Notes under the pieces: generated by a model
Databases searched by the model: none
Told to the model about the DNA's origin: nothing
The model's input: the letters and a program-made list of their open reading frames with translations, nothing else
Program-made: the position numbers and the translations under genes
Part shown: piece after piece, positions 10,300 to 20,335 of the stretch
How the letters are laid out: every line of letters starts with the position of its first letter
How positions within the stretch are numbered: the first letter of the stretch is position 1
Source of the DNA: Leptidea sinapis
Lineage: Eukaryota > Arthropoda > Insecta > Lepidoptera > Pieridae
Direction of reading: 5' to 3'
Assembly: GCF_905404315.1 (NCBI RefSeq)
Contig: NC_066282.1
Span: 12,734,501-12,798,500, forward strand
Length of the DNA: 64,000 nucleotides

Positions 10300-11781
10300 C
10301 ACTGGCCTGCAAAAGTAAGTATCACACTTTTCAAATTAAATTTTTTTCTTAACTGTAGAAGGTAGAGATTTAAGATTAAAAACGTTTTGTTGCAAATTTT
10401 ATAAGCTTTAATTCTTAGAAACTAAAATTATACATTAGTAACATTTTAAACTTAAAAAAGATAAAACAATGAAAATAGACATTTTTAGTTTAGAGCCGGT
10501 TTGGCACACTGAACACTCGGTTTCGGAGCCGATGTTGTGGAATATTCTCCCATTCTTCTACCAGGGCCTGCTTTAGTGCCCTGAGGGTAGTAGGTGGTGG
10601 TCTGCGATTTCAGACTAGCCTCCCAAGCTCATCCCAGGCGTGTTCAATCGGGTTGAGGTCAGGACTTCTTGATGGCCAAGCCATCACGCTGATACCGACC
10701 TCCTGAATATACTCTTGTACGATATGAGCCGTGTGTGGCGGGGCATTATCATGCATCAGCATCGATCCATCACCCTTATTTGCTAAATACGGCCCTGCAT
10801 ACTCATTGAGAATCTCTTGAGCAGATTTTTGCCCAGTGAGGGTGCCATTTTCTATGGCTACTAGCTCTGTGCGACCTTCTGAAGATATGCCAGCCCATAC
10901 ATGTACACTGCCTCCACCGTATTGGATTCTTTCTGAGATGCAGGCTTGAAGGTATCGCTCACCAGGTCGCCTGTAAACACTTCACCTTCCATCAGAAGTG
11001 TAAAGGGAGAATCGAGACTCATCTGCAAACATAATTCTTGACCATTCTTCTTCATCCCACTGCATGTGTTCACGGGCGTATCGCAGTCTTGCTACTCGAT
11101 GCTGTCTCTCGAGTTTTGGGCCACACGCTGGTCTTTGGGGTTTCAAATTTGCTTCAGCAATTCTTCTTCTCACTGTACTGTCACTAATGTAGTCCTTCCG
11201 GGTCTGAAGTAGCTGTTGCTGGACTTCAGCTGCATTTTGTTGGCGATTTCTTAACACAGTGGAAATAATATAACGATCTTCTCGGGCACTGGTACACCTG
11301 GGTCTGCCATAACAAGGTCTCCTCAGATGGTGTCCAGTCTCTTCGTACCTTCGCTTTACCTTCTGGACCGTTCGTACCGTCACACCCACCATTCTTGCAG
11401 TGCGACGCATACTGATGCCTAGTTCCAGAAAAGCCATGATCCTAGCACATACTTCAACTGAAAGAGGCATGATAAATAAATGTTATGTGCTTTTTAGCAT
11501 AAATTTTTAAAACAAGACCCATCGATCTTGAAAAAAATTTAAAACAGAAAGAAAAATGTGAATGGTAAAATTGTTATTCGGAAACGTCCACTTTGAAAGG
11601 GGAATGGTTTTGTTTTTGAAGTGTTTTTTCAGCCAATTCTTAAAAGAAGTTACTGACTATAAAGTTTTTATGTACAAAATTTAATTCTCTTTGGAGTCCT
11701 TTTTATTTCGAAAGTATATCTTGTGAACTTAAATCTTTATCCCAATTTTAAAAGTGTGATACTTACTTTTGAAGGCCAGTG
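10300..11781 (-). mobile_element. Tc1-type DNA transposon, complete with TIRs
   Basis: 1482 bp. The terminal inverted repeats match over at least 31 bases: left begins CACTGGCCTGCAAAAGTAAG at 10300, and the right end is its reverse complement with one mismatch. The target duplication TA is at 10298-10299 and 11782-11783. One transposase frame on the minus strand fills the interior. The element lies inside the BEL pol region and is younger than that insertion. Confidence 0.93.
10490..11470 (-). pseudogene. Tc1 transposase (DD34E), two in-frame stops
   Basis: The transposase cuts and pastes the element at TA sites. The frame of 327 codons, including the stop, runs from the ATG at 11470 to the TAA at 10490-10492. 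The helix-turn-helix DNA-binding part (RIMAFLELGISMRRTARM, then VRTVQKVKRRYEETG) is N-terminal. The three catalytic residues are all present: D in MFADESRF (about 11020), D in MHDNAPPHTA (about 10750), and E in PDLNPIEHAWDE, 34 residues after the second D. The frame is interrupted only by TGA at 10982-10984 and TGA at 10610-10612, each a single-base change from CGA. No frameshift was found. Length is close to normal for Tc1 transposases (about 340 aa). An otherwise intact but inactive copy. Confidence 0.88.
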
Positions 11782-11783
11782 TA

Positions 11784-13197
11784 GTAATTTCAGTGCAATG
11801 TTATCATGTTTTGTGTTAAATGAGCTCACCGGTCGTTTACCAAAGACGCCGGTTGACATAAAGTCAATTAAATTACCAGAAAATATTCAGTTCGCTGACC
11901 CCATGCTTTATCAGCGAGCTCCCATAGATGTACTTATAGGTGCTGATCTCTTCTGGGACATTCTAGCAAACGAACCACGTTCTCTAGGACCAAACAGTCC
12001 TAAGTTAAGGAGTCAACAGTTAGGTTGGATAATCTGTGGCCCTATAAATTCAGCAGAATCTAGCAAAAGGATACACTGTAATCACGCCATTGTCTCTTCA
12101 ATGAAAATATAGAACAGTTAGTTTCTAAATTTTGGGAGTTAGAAGAAGTTCCAAAAAAGTTAATCATAAGTAAAGATAAAAGCGAGTGTGAAAGGCACTT
12201 TCTCGCTAATACCATAAGAGATAAAGGAGGTAGGTTTTGTGTCAAATTACCTTTGAAAGAATCAGTAGATTGTTTAGGTGATAGCCAAAATCTTGCGAAA
12301 AAACGATTTTTTCATTTAGAAAAATGGTTCAAGCGCAATCCAAACCTTAAATCTGAAAACACAGAATTCATAAGAGAATATGCAGAATTAGGGCATCATG
12401 TTAAACTGAAACTACAACGTTTATTTGTTTACGTGAAAAGATTCATATTTAACACTAGAAATAGCAATGCGAAACGCGCAGGTTTATTAACAGTTGAGGA
12501 ATTACGTGATTCATGGCATTCATTATGTATTATCGCTCAAACTCAATCCTTCACTACTGAATACGACCTGCTAACTAAAAATAAACCTTTAAGTAATAAA
12601 AGCAAAATTTTAAGTTTGTCTCCGTTCTTAAATAATAAAATAATTCGAGTTGGAGGTCGGTTGGATGCGGCTAATTATTATTCATATGAGAAAAGGCACC
12701 CCATTTTACTTCATGCCTCGCACAGGTTAACAAGACTGCACTTTGAAAGAGAACACGTCAACAATATGCACGCGGGTTCTTTACTGTTACTATCTATTGT
12801 GAGGGAAACAGTGTGGCCAGTAAACGGACGACATCTCGCATGGCGGACAGTTAATAACTGTGTTCGGTGTAGACGTGTACGCGGTGAAACGTTGCAATCT
12901 AAAATGGGTAATGATTTTGCAAGTCAAAATTCTAGTTTAAGTTTATTCCGGCTTACTCTCCTCATTTTGGTGGTATATGGGAAGCCGGCGTTAAATCGGC
13001 AAAATTCCACTTAAAACGCGTCGTTGGCAATAGCCACCTCACTTTTGAGGAACTTAATACTTTGTTTACACAAGTGGAGGTGATTTTAAACAGCCGTCCC
13101 TTGTGCCCCCTATCATCTTCTCCTAATGACCTCCTTTCCCTTTCCCCAGGACACTTCCTGATCGGGAGATCGGTCCTGGTCCACCGTCGCAACATCT
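11784..13197 (+). pseudogene. BEL/Pao pol remnants: pre-RT, RNase H end, integrase pieces
   Basis: The frame begins directly after the Tc1 target site with the end of the protease and the spacer (MLSCFVLNELTGRLP, DVLIGADLFWDIL, QLGWIICGPI). A one-base loss near 12105 shifts the frame before the FWELEEVPKK block. Sequence typical of the start of the RT domain (NTEFIREYAELGH, about 12360-12396) is joined directly to sequence normally found after RNase H (LFVYVKRFIFN, then LTVEELRDSWH), so the whole catalytic RT/RNase H core is gone. The integrase zinc-binding H2C2 domain is present (HVNNMHAG, CVRCRR, about 12757-12880). The core is reduced to PHFGGIWEAGVKSA (about 12960) in another frame and NSRPLCPLS; its first catalytic residues are missing. 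Not functional. Confidence 0.8.
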
Positions 13198-13531
13198 AGG
13201 TGATTCTAAGGAAAATAAACTTCAACGCTATGAGCGCTTAGAAAAAATGCAACAACACTTCTGGCAAAGGTGGCAGCGTGAATATCTGTCTGAGATGCAG
13301 CAGAGAACAAAATGGAAAAGCCGTACATCAAAGCTGGACATAGGAGATATGGTACTCTTGGCAGATGATAATGCTCCTCCACTCTCTTGGAAGCTCGGGA
13401 GAGTACTACGCCTCATCATGGGAGCTGATGGAACAGCGAGAGTGGCAGACATCACCACTAATAAAGGCTATGTTCGCCGATCTCTAGTAAGGCTGTGCAA
13501 GCTGCCGACAGCCGAGGAACTTCAAGGTTGA
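13198..13531 (+). pseudogene. BEL/Pao pol C-terminal domain (DUF5641-like)
   Basis: LQRYERLEKMQQHFWQRWQR and EYLSEMQQRTKWK, then LDIGDMVLLADDNAPPLSWK, LGRVLRL and the end VRRSLVRLCKLP, match the conserved C-terminus of BEL/Pao polyproteins. The frame stops at 13529-13531. A purine run GGGAGGA at 13541-13547 follows, directly before the 3' LTR, and is the likely polypurine tract for plus-strand priming. Confidence 0.82.
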
Positions 13532-13547
13532 AAGTGATCCGGGAGGA

Positions 13548-13766
13548 TGTTCAGACTTAACGCCTGCACAAATATTACGCCAAAGCACCCGCATTAGGCG
13601 CTTGAAAATTCTTCATACATCTGTCATGTAATCTGACACTCTCAATCTGTACTCATGTCACTTGGCCTACGAGCATTGTACAATTCACATCCTTTTTTGA
13701 ATTACATTAATTTATTAAGTATCTGGGCATTTAATTTACACCATTCTATTCGCTAAAGATAGAACA
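13548..13766 (+). repeat. 3' LTR of BEL/Pao, complete
   Basis: 219 bp, starting TGTTCAGACTTAACGCCTGC and ending GATAGAACA. It is flanked on the right by CCTGG, the target duplication. It gives the full LTR against which the 5' copy is seen to be truncated. Confidence 0.9.
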
Positions 13767-13920
13767 CCTGGTGTTAAGTGATCATGGCCGCCCACATTCT
13801 CTTACAACAGCAGAAGAATAGCAGGAATAGACAGCCTTTAATGAAGGTGCACGGGCCATTTTGAAGGTACCCATGTCGGATTGTCCCGGAACGGACCCGT
13901 AGTCCCGGAAGTCTTACGAT
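13767..13920 (-). mobile_element. CR1-like LINE 3' end, inner part (split by BEL/Pao)
   Basis: Continues the copy at 6675-6722: CCTGGTGTTAAGTGATCATG, GCCGCCCACATTCTCTTACA, GAAGGTACCCATGTCGG. This is the minus-strand C-terminus and 3' UTR of the CR1-like family. It ends near 13920. Confidence 0.75.
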
Positions 13921-14065
13921 GATAACGCATGATATTGGTTTAATAATAATTTTATTAATGGTAAGTCAGCGGCTTGGGTACGAGGATGGGCGCTCGTGTG
14001 GAGCCAGACTTGAGTCGACACTCGGGCTCTTTGTCATGTCCAAGCTACTTCATTTGTCATGGGGA

Positions 14066-14350
14066 TTTTTTATGAAAATAAGGGACGAGACGGACAGGAC
14101 GTTCAGCTGATGGTAATTGCTACGCCCTGCCCATTACAATGCAGGGCTGCTCAGGAATCTTGAAAAAACCCAAAAATTCTGAGCGGCAATACAATTGCAC
14201 TCGTCACCGTGAGACATAAGACGTTAAGTCTCAATTGCCCAGAATTTCACCAGCTACGGCACCCTTCAGACCGAAAAACAGTAATGCTTACACATTACTG
14301 CGTAGCCATTATCTAGCCGGCATCCTGTGCAAAGGTGCCTCCCACTGGTC
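14066..14350 (-). repeat. SINE-like repeat A, near full length
   Basis: Reverse copy from TTTTTATGAAAATAAGGGAC to GTGCCTCCCACTGG. It has a short internal loss near the ATTACTGCGTAGCC block. The LINE relic that follows starts directly at its outer end. Confidence 0.8.
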
Positions 14351-14560
14351 TGGTACTGCATGACTGACAGACAGCAATCGTCGCATATATAAGTCTGTTG
14401 GTGTCAGTGAGTCTTATATCTTTGTGCCGTTTAGTGTCGAAGCACACGGCCCTATGTACGCGTCTCAATATTGGAAACCCAAGCGTCGGCAACGTGGAAA
14501 TTCTGCTAATATTCTTGGTATAATTCCTCGTTAGGATAGGTTTTACTTCACGTAATTTTA
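14351..14560 (+). pseudogene. LINE C-terminal relic, family with RLNRxTGNPSAG motif
   Basis: Broken frames read SVSESYIFVPFSVEAHGP and GNSANILGIIPR. The same blocks occur at 17845-18185 (minus) and 62350-62643 (plus), where LNRPxG and AxxILGTLP-like endings are clearer. I recognise this as the C-terminal end of a lepidopteran LINE protein, but cannot name the clade. No reverse transcriptase is attached. Confidence 0.45.
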
Positions 14561-14880
14561 ACGTTAAAGCAATATTTTAAAGTAAATAAACATATTTTAA
14601 TGATAAAATGAGATTTTCACATGGTAAAAAATAGAATTATATTCTTGAAAGTTATAATAATTGTAAATTGAAGAGGATTAAGTTGAGAAGTTAAGGATTC
14701 CAATTTTTCTAAATCCAGAAAAGGCTTCTGATGAGCTCGTTCATTTGAAGCTATATGCCAAGATATATTTAGCATCGGATTATGATTTAGATCTCCGCTG
14801 AATTTGAGGTATTATTCTTTTCATGAAACTGGTAACGTTAAAGTGAGAAGAAGAGCTTGTACCTACTTCTCTTTCTCATC
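14561..14880. other. Non-coding, nothing recognised
   Basis: AT-rich spacer between repeats; no supported feature. Confidence 0.35.
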
Positions 14881-14899
14881 TTTGTGATATCACAATAAT

Positions 14900-15200
14900 A
14901 ATATTGACGAGATGAACAGGACATTCAGCTGATGGTAATGGATACGCCCTACCCATTACAATGCAGTGTCGCGCAGAATTCTTGAAAAACCCAAAAAATC
15001 TGAGCGGCACTACAAATGCGCTCGTCTCCTTGAGACATAAGATGTCTCGTCTCATTTGCCCAGTAATTTCGCTAGCTACGGTGCCTTTCAGACCGAAACA
15101 CAATAATGCTTACACATTTCTGCCTCACGGTAGAAATAGGCGTAACGGTAAATATGGTACTCACCATCTAGCATCCTGTGCAAAGGAGACTCCCACTGGT
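14900..15200 (-). repeat. SINE-like repeat A, lacking the A-tail end
   Basis: Starts within GACGAGATGAACAGGACATT, so the terminal tail is altered, and runs to GGAGACTCCCACTGG. Otherwise full length. Confidence 0.78.
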
Positions 15201-15510
15201 GAATTAACTCTAAGTCTTTTGATTATATTTAAATAAATAATGTGATCGGTGAATTTCGTTTTCTGACTTAAAAAAACAGGTCAGAACCAGTATCATCCAA
15301 TCAATTTCATCATACAATGTTATTGTTAAAAACTTCAAATCTTAACTTGAGTGGTACCCATAAGGACCAAATGCAAACAGATCAAAGAGCTTTCGTATTT
15401 TCTTTGCATTTTTAAAATCCATTATTATATCTCAAGTTTTCTTTTACGATAGGTAGATGGTTCTTGGTGGAAGCTTACCACGTGATGTTCTTCACATGAT
15501 GGTGATAATT
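15201..15510. other. Non-coding, nothing recognised
   Basis: AT-rich spacer between a SINE-like copy and an RTE end. Confidence 0.35.
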
Positions 15511-15514
15511 TTGA

Positions 15515-15765
15515 CCAATTCACCGACATAGCTCAAATGGCGAAACTGAAGGGGAACTGACAGATGGCCGATGGGGCAGAAAAGTCCCGGAAGACGCAGC
15601 GTTGGTAGGTCCCCACAAGATGGACTGATGATCTTGTCAAGATTGCCGGAATACGTTGGATGAGGACAGCGCAGGACCGATCGTCCGCGTCGCGGAGATC
15701 TTTGGGGGAGGCATTTGTCCAACAGTGGATGTCTACCGGCTGATGATGATGATGATGATAACTTT
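15515..15765 (+). mobile_element. RTE-type LINE 3' end with (GAT)n tail
   Basis: A decayed C-terminus reads TRWTDDLVKIAGIRWMRTAQ and SLGEAFVQQWMSTG around 15610-15740, followed by stop codons and a TGATGATGATGATGATGA tail. Tails of short tandem repeats instead of poly(A) are typical of RTE LINEs. The same protein end is better preserved at 35440-35998. Confidence 0.7.
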
Positions 15766-16435
15766 GACCTTTATTATACCGCTGGATTCACACATAATTT
15801 TACAACTTAAATTTATTTTTTTTTAATGTAAAATATGGACATTGTTTGAATAAAACATATTATTATTATTTATAACACATCATTCATTTCCTCGCACGGT
15901 TTAATTATACCTCTCTAGTAACTGGTTAAAGACAAAGCTGGCGTCAATGGTTTAGCAGATTTTATCTATCATTAGCAGTAGTGAACATAATTATATGTAT
16001 AAATGCAAATGCTTCAATCATCGACAAATGACTGTATAACAAATACATAATATCTAATACACGAGATACTATAAGTAACTTCTTTCTAACACATATTAAA
16101 TACTTTTTAAAGGATTTAATGCGTGTGTCTGTATTTTACATTATATAGTTCGTCTATATTAGGTTCGGCTAGTATATTGTAAGCTGATTCACCTAATTTA
16201 ACACAAATCATATGCATAGATGAGTGACTAATCAATACATAAGCATATAAAATATAGTATTTCCTTCGACAATAACCTAATCACATAAACGGCTCGAGTC
16301 GAACGATGAAGTGCACACATGAAGGCTTAATTATTGCCAGTTCTTTTGGCGCCTCGCACAACCACTTTGTGTAATCAATTATCGGCTGCAATATTCCTGA
16401 ACCGATACGACTTAGGGTTAAAGATTATAACATAC
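15766..16435. other. Non-coding, nothing recognised
   Basis: AT-rich; no open frame or repeat recognised. Confidence 0.35.
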
Positions 16436-16556
16436 TTCCACCTTAAAGGCCAGTAACGCATCTCCTTTGGTTTTGCGAATGTCCATACGTGTTTGCTTCA
16501 CCACTTCCCGTCACTTGAGCCTCTTACCCGATTACCTCCTCTGAAATAAAAAAAAT
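16436..16556 (+). mobile_element. CR1-like LINE 3' UTR relic
   Basis: CCTTAAAGGCCAGTAACGCA, then TTTGGTTTTGCGAATGTCCA and a degraded TTACCTCCTCTGAAATAAAA tail, align by eye with the 3' end of the CR1-like family (GGCCGGCAACGC, then a TATTCCATAAAA tail). Strongly diverged. Confidence 0.45.
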
Positions 16557-17065
16557 GCCTGCGTACGAAGTACACATGTTAGATATGAAACTTGTTTGGT
16601 AAACTTATTTTTATATCTCGTTTATATATTATTTTATACTAATCTGTTCTCTAAATATAATGTTTTTTGTCAATATTAGAAATTATATTTTTTTTAAATT
16701 AAAATTTGGAAAAGAGAATTTACGAAATATTTTTCATTTATATTTTATGTAAAAGAGTATATAGAATTCTCAAATTGCATATGAAAATGCCATATTTTAT
16801 TTGTATATAAAAAATTTCCTAACCCTCAAAAGAATTAACATTATAAATTGTAAATTAACAAAAAAATTACAAATATGTTACTTACAGAGTAAGCAACTCC
16901 ATAGAATAGGATGATTTAAAAATTTATCACAAAATGAAAAACATACTACTGATCATGTAAATAAATATAAAAGGTCTGCATTTACTGTAGTACAAGACGT
17001 TATGCGAAATAATTGCCATCTAAAGTTCTAATATTTAACTACTAAACGACTAATCAACCAATAGC
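16557..17065. other. Non-coding, very AT-rich
   Basis: Long T- and A-runs; no feature seen. Confidence 0.35.
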
Positions 17066-17345
17066 GTGTATTATTTCTCGATCTCCCTTCATCTCTCGCC
17101 CTCTCCCTCCTCTCGTTCCATGGCTATGTGCTTCTTGCTACATTCGCCCATTCTCACTCTCTCTCAACCGATCTCAATCGCTCTCTCCCTCTTCTTGGAC
17201 AATAACCTCCCACATTTTCATGTTTCTTTATTCCGTTTTGTCCCTAAAAATTTTACTCTCATGCGCAGAAAGAAGTTCACTTCAAAAATCGAATTTAAAT
17301 TACTTTCAATAATTATTTCCAAACATGAGCTATTTGCCGGTTAGG
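17066..17345. repeat. CT-rich tract, possibly part of a transposon
   Basis: Repeated CTCTC/TCTCTC runs at 17075-17200, followed by CATGCGCAGAAAGAAGTTCA. The open frame across it is low-complexity (S, L, P-rich) and I do not consider it a gene. It looks like a lepidopteran repeat, but I could not identify ends. Confidence 0.3.
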
Positions 17346-17844
17346 TCGTTTAAGAGCTTAGATGAAAAATAGTAACATTCTTTTTCCGATAAAACCAAGA
17401 TAATGCACTCCAGTTTTCAAAGTCCAAAATATTAGATATAATATCAAAAAGTGATATCATCAACTTTATGGCATGAAATAGGCAAAATACTAGAACTCAA
17501 TATCTAAAATTTAATTTGAATATATGGAATCCAGCGTAACATTTGCAGGCACGAATGCATAACAAAAAGAGCATTTAGCGAACCAAGCGTCAAATAATGT
17601 CTTTAAAAATGACTTTTATGGTAATATTAAAATAAATGTTTGATCACGACTAGAGGTGTTAAAACATTCCAATCCATTAAATTAGTAAGGTTCCGTGTGT
17701 GTGTTAAGATTTTTTGGGTTCTGCACACGAATAGGTGTTACTAATATTAATAAAGCGTACTTTTAGTATTATTAATACATTATCACATTATGTTTTTTAT
17801 ATGCAGTCAAAATACATTACATTAAATTAAAACTATAATTAGGG
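17346..17844. other. Non-coding, nothing recognised
   Basis: AT-rich spacer with no supported feature. Confidence 0.35.
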
Positions 17845-18185
17845 GGAAGCGTACCTAAAATATTTGCAGCGTTGAAGCGTTGGATAGCCAGATTGATCCC
17901 TTAAACGAAATTGCTGCCAGCACTTGTGTTTCCAATAGGCCTATTGAGGCGCATAAATTGTACTTTGTACATTCTCCGCGCCTCTGTTTCTACTGTGCCT
18001 GTGGCCCCCACGGTCAAGTGTCTCGACGCCAAACAGCACAAACATGTAAGACTTAATGAGACCGACATAGTCTTCGGCAGTCGAAGCAGCAGCCCCAGCA
18101 CCAACTGACGTAACTTGGACATGAGAAGGAGCCAGAGTGTCGACGCAAGTCGCGTCCCACACAGCGCCCTTCCCCGTGCTCAAGT
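17845..18185 (-). pseudogene. LINE C-terminal relic, family with RLNRxTGNPSAG motif
   Basis: The minus strand reads VGAGAAASTAEDYVGLIKSY and FGVETLDRG, then ETEARRMYK and RLNRPIGNTSAGSNFV. After an in-frame stop it continues GINLAIQRFNAANILGTLPP. This is the C-terminus of a LINE protein with at least two frameshifts; relatives are at 14351-14560 and 62350-62643. Confidence 0.5.
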
Positions 18186-18530
18186 CACCAGGGTCATTCC
18201 ATCAGGACCTTAGGAGGTTTAGCACTAATAAACTATTGTTAAATAACAAGAAAACGAAGACACAGCGTGACACTGACGCGACGGGACACGTATTTGGCGT
18301 TAAAAGGCCAAATTGAAATTCCTTCATTTCATTCGCTTGGGCCAAGTCACGTTTTGAGCGTTATTATTCTAAGCTCTCAAGCATTGTTAGAGGCGGTAGA
18401 GCAAAGAATACACTATATCAGAGCTGATAAAATTATTTAGATGCAGATATTTACTGACACATGATCCGGTCTGGCCAAACAATAAAAAAATACTTATGGC
18501 TTAACTCTTACACGTATATAATAATATAGT
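18186..18530. other. Non-coding, nothing recognised
   Basis: No gene. A moderately GC-rich stretch at 18250-18300 (GACACTGACGCGACGGGACA) has no recognised identity. Confidence 0.3.
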
Positions 18531-18532
18531 CG

Positions 18533-19015
18533 TTCCCACCCGCTTCGCTGGGCGAATTTTAAAAGGAAATAAATTAATGAAGGAACGTGGGAAGTAAAAA
18601 ATTGGTATCCATAAACCATCTAGGATAAGTTTCGCATTGAATGGTGGTCTCATGTCGATAAGATCAGTGGTTTAGGCGTGATTGAGCCTCATACAATGAG
18701 CATTTTCATCTTCTAATATATAAAATTCTCATGTCATGGTGTTAAGCTTTAACTCCTCCGAAACGGCAACACCGATTCTCATGAAATTTTGAGTGCATAT
18801 TGGGTAGGTCTGAGAATCGGACAACATCTATTTTTCATCCCCCTAAATGTGAAGAGTGGTCCACACGATTTTTTTTAATTTTTTTTAAATTTGTTTGATT
18901 ATGAGTCGGCATTAAAAAATACATACAACTTCAAATTTTCACCCATCTACGATCAACAGTTACTTTTTAATCGCGATTTTAATATCGGCAATACAACGTT
19001 TGCTGGGTCAGCTAG
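18533..19015 (+). mobile_element. Helitron-like non-autonomous element, ending CTAG|T
   Basis: The segment begins around CCACCCGCTTCGCTGGGCGA. It includes TCCTCCGAAACGGCAACACC, CGATTCTCATGAAATTTTG and CTGAGAATCGGACAACATCT, and ends ACGTTTGCTGGGTCAGCTAG at 19015 followed by T. A CTRR end inserted before T fits Helitrons. Similar ends are at 28092 and 47974. No Rep/helicase coding is present, and the assignment is from remembered lepidopteran repeats, not a computation. Confidence 0.45.
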
Positions 19016-19241
19016 TTATATATAGGTATAAAGATATAAAATAGTTCTCTCCTTAGTTTAACTTACTAGGGGTAGACAAATCTTTCCTTTTACGCTTACT
19101 TACTACACTTCAATAATCTATCGACATAAAGCATTGGAATTTAACTATATTGGTCATATGGTTAGATAAGATCTTGTCACTAAGCGGTGACAGCAATATA
19201 TCCGTAACTAGAGATACGTTATTGAAAACGGCCGTTAGATA

Positions 19242-19449
19242 ATTTATACGTCTAGATAGACTCTCTTTCTGTGAGACAGCCGATAAAAACAGGCCAGGAG
19301 TATTAGTTTAGTGTGCGTGACAAGATACGTCTTATACTCGCGATAACACTTTGTGTTAGTGTGCGTGAATTGCTCAAAATAGAGGTTAGTTCTAAAGTCT
19401 ATTTATTTCGACGTTCTCACAGCTGTCATAGTCTATCTAGATGTATAAA
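19242..19449. mobile_element. MITE-like element with inverted ends
   Basis: The left end TTTATACGTCTAGATAGACT (19243-19262) and the right end AGTCTATCTAGATGTATAAA (19430-19449) are inverted repeats with one mismatch in 20. The interior holds GTGTGCGTGAC twice (about 19311 and 19362). No coding. Superfamily unknown. Confidence 0.55.
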
Positions 19450-20335
19450 TGATATAAGGTAAAATAAATGGAGCTTATATGTAACGATAAGTTTAGTAAC
19501 GATGAAAATGTAAATCTCGATTTAAAAGCAATGGGTTTCTTGCTACTTCTTCTCATTAGCTTCAACCCTTTACGAAGTAGCAGTAGATTCAATAAAAAAA
19601 AATTTGGACATTCATAAGTTTCATTTCCGTGACCTACATAAAGTGATTTGATTGATATGATTTAACATTAAATTGTATATATATCTCATAATTCAATTAA
19701 TTTTGACAATGTTTCAACTAATACACCGCAAATCAATCTATACGATTAATGTTCGCACTTCTACATGATTTTATCTTACATGTGCGGAATCAATCAAGTT
19801 ACCAAAAACGCTATACGCCTACACGTTGGCATACTTTTGTGAATATTTATCGAAAATTCAAAGTACTATACAAATTGCAGAGATAGCAGCGTTTTATTAA
19901 CATTAATCTTTAAAAGCCGTTTTATCATTTTCTCACCTAACAGAAGTCGATTAATTTAAAGTGGTTGAGACATAAAAAAAACTATTTTGCATTATTTCTT
20001 ATCATTCCCATTAATTACATAGATTCATTTCATAATCGGTGTGTTATGTACGCTATATTTGGGAGCAGATTCATTTTATAAATTTTTGAATTTAGTACAC
20101 ATAACTTCAATGTAATTAAGTAGAAACAATTATAATTAAGTATGTATACGGACTTTAAAGTTCTTTAATATAAATATTGTTGGTCAATCAAAGAAAAAAC
20201 TACTAAAAAGGATATCGATCTACAAATATTTAGTATTCCTAAATTAAACTATAATTTTTATAATGTGTTTTTGTAAGAAAAGATGTTATACCAAAACCAG
20301 ATTGCAAATACCAATATCTCTCTACTAGCTAGTTC
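19450..20335. other. Non-coding, nothing recognised
   Basis: About 0.9 kb of AT-rich spacer before the tandem duplication. Confidence 0.35.

Larger units (their letters stand above)
6723..13766 (+). mobile_element. BEL/Pao LTR retrotransposon, internally deleted, carrying nested elements
   Basis: The 5' LTR starts TGTTCAGACTTAAC at 6723 and the 3' LTR spans 13548-13766, ending GATAGAACA. The target duplication CCTGG is at 6718-6722 and 13767-13771, inside a CR1-like tail. The 161 bases shared by both LTRs differ at 5 positions by my count (about 97% identity). Coding parts in order: gag zinc knuckles, an aspartic protease, fragments of pol, an integrase zinc-binding domain and a DUF5641-type C-terminus. 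Gag 5' sequence, the RT/RNase H core and most of the integrase core are absent. An R1 fragment and a Tc1 element lie inside. Confidence 0.9.

Noticed and set aside
10982..11073. A frameshift in the Tc1 transposase near 10982
   Set aside because: Reading on shows that the same frame continues after a single TGA; there is no shift.
17066..17344. Open frame of 92 codons
   Set aside because: Low-complexity CT-rich sequence giving Ser/Leu/Pro runs; no support as a gene.
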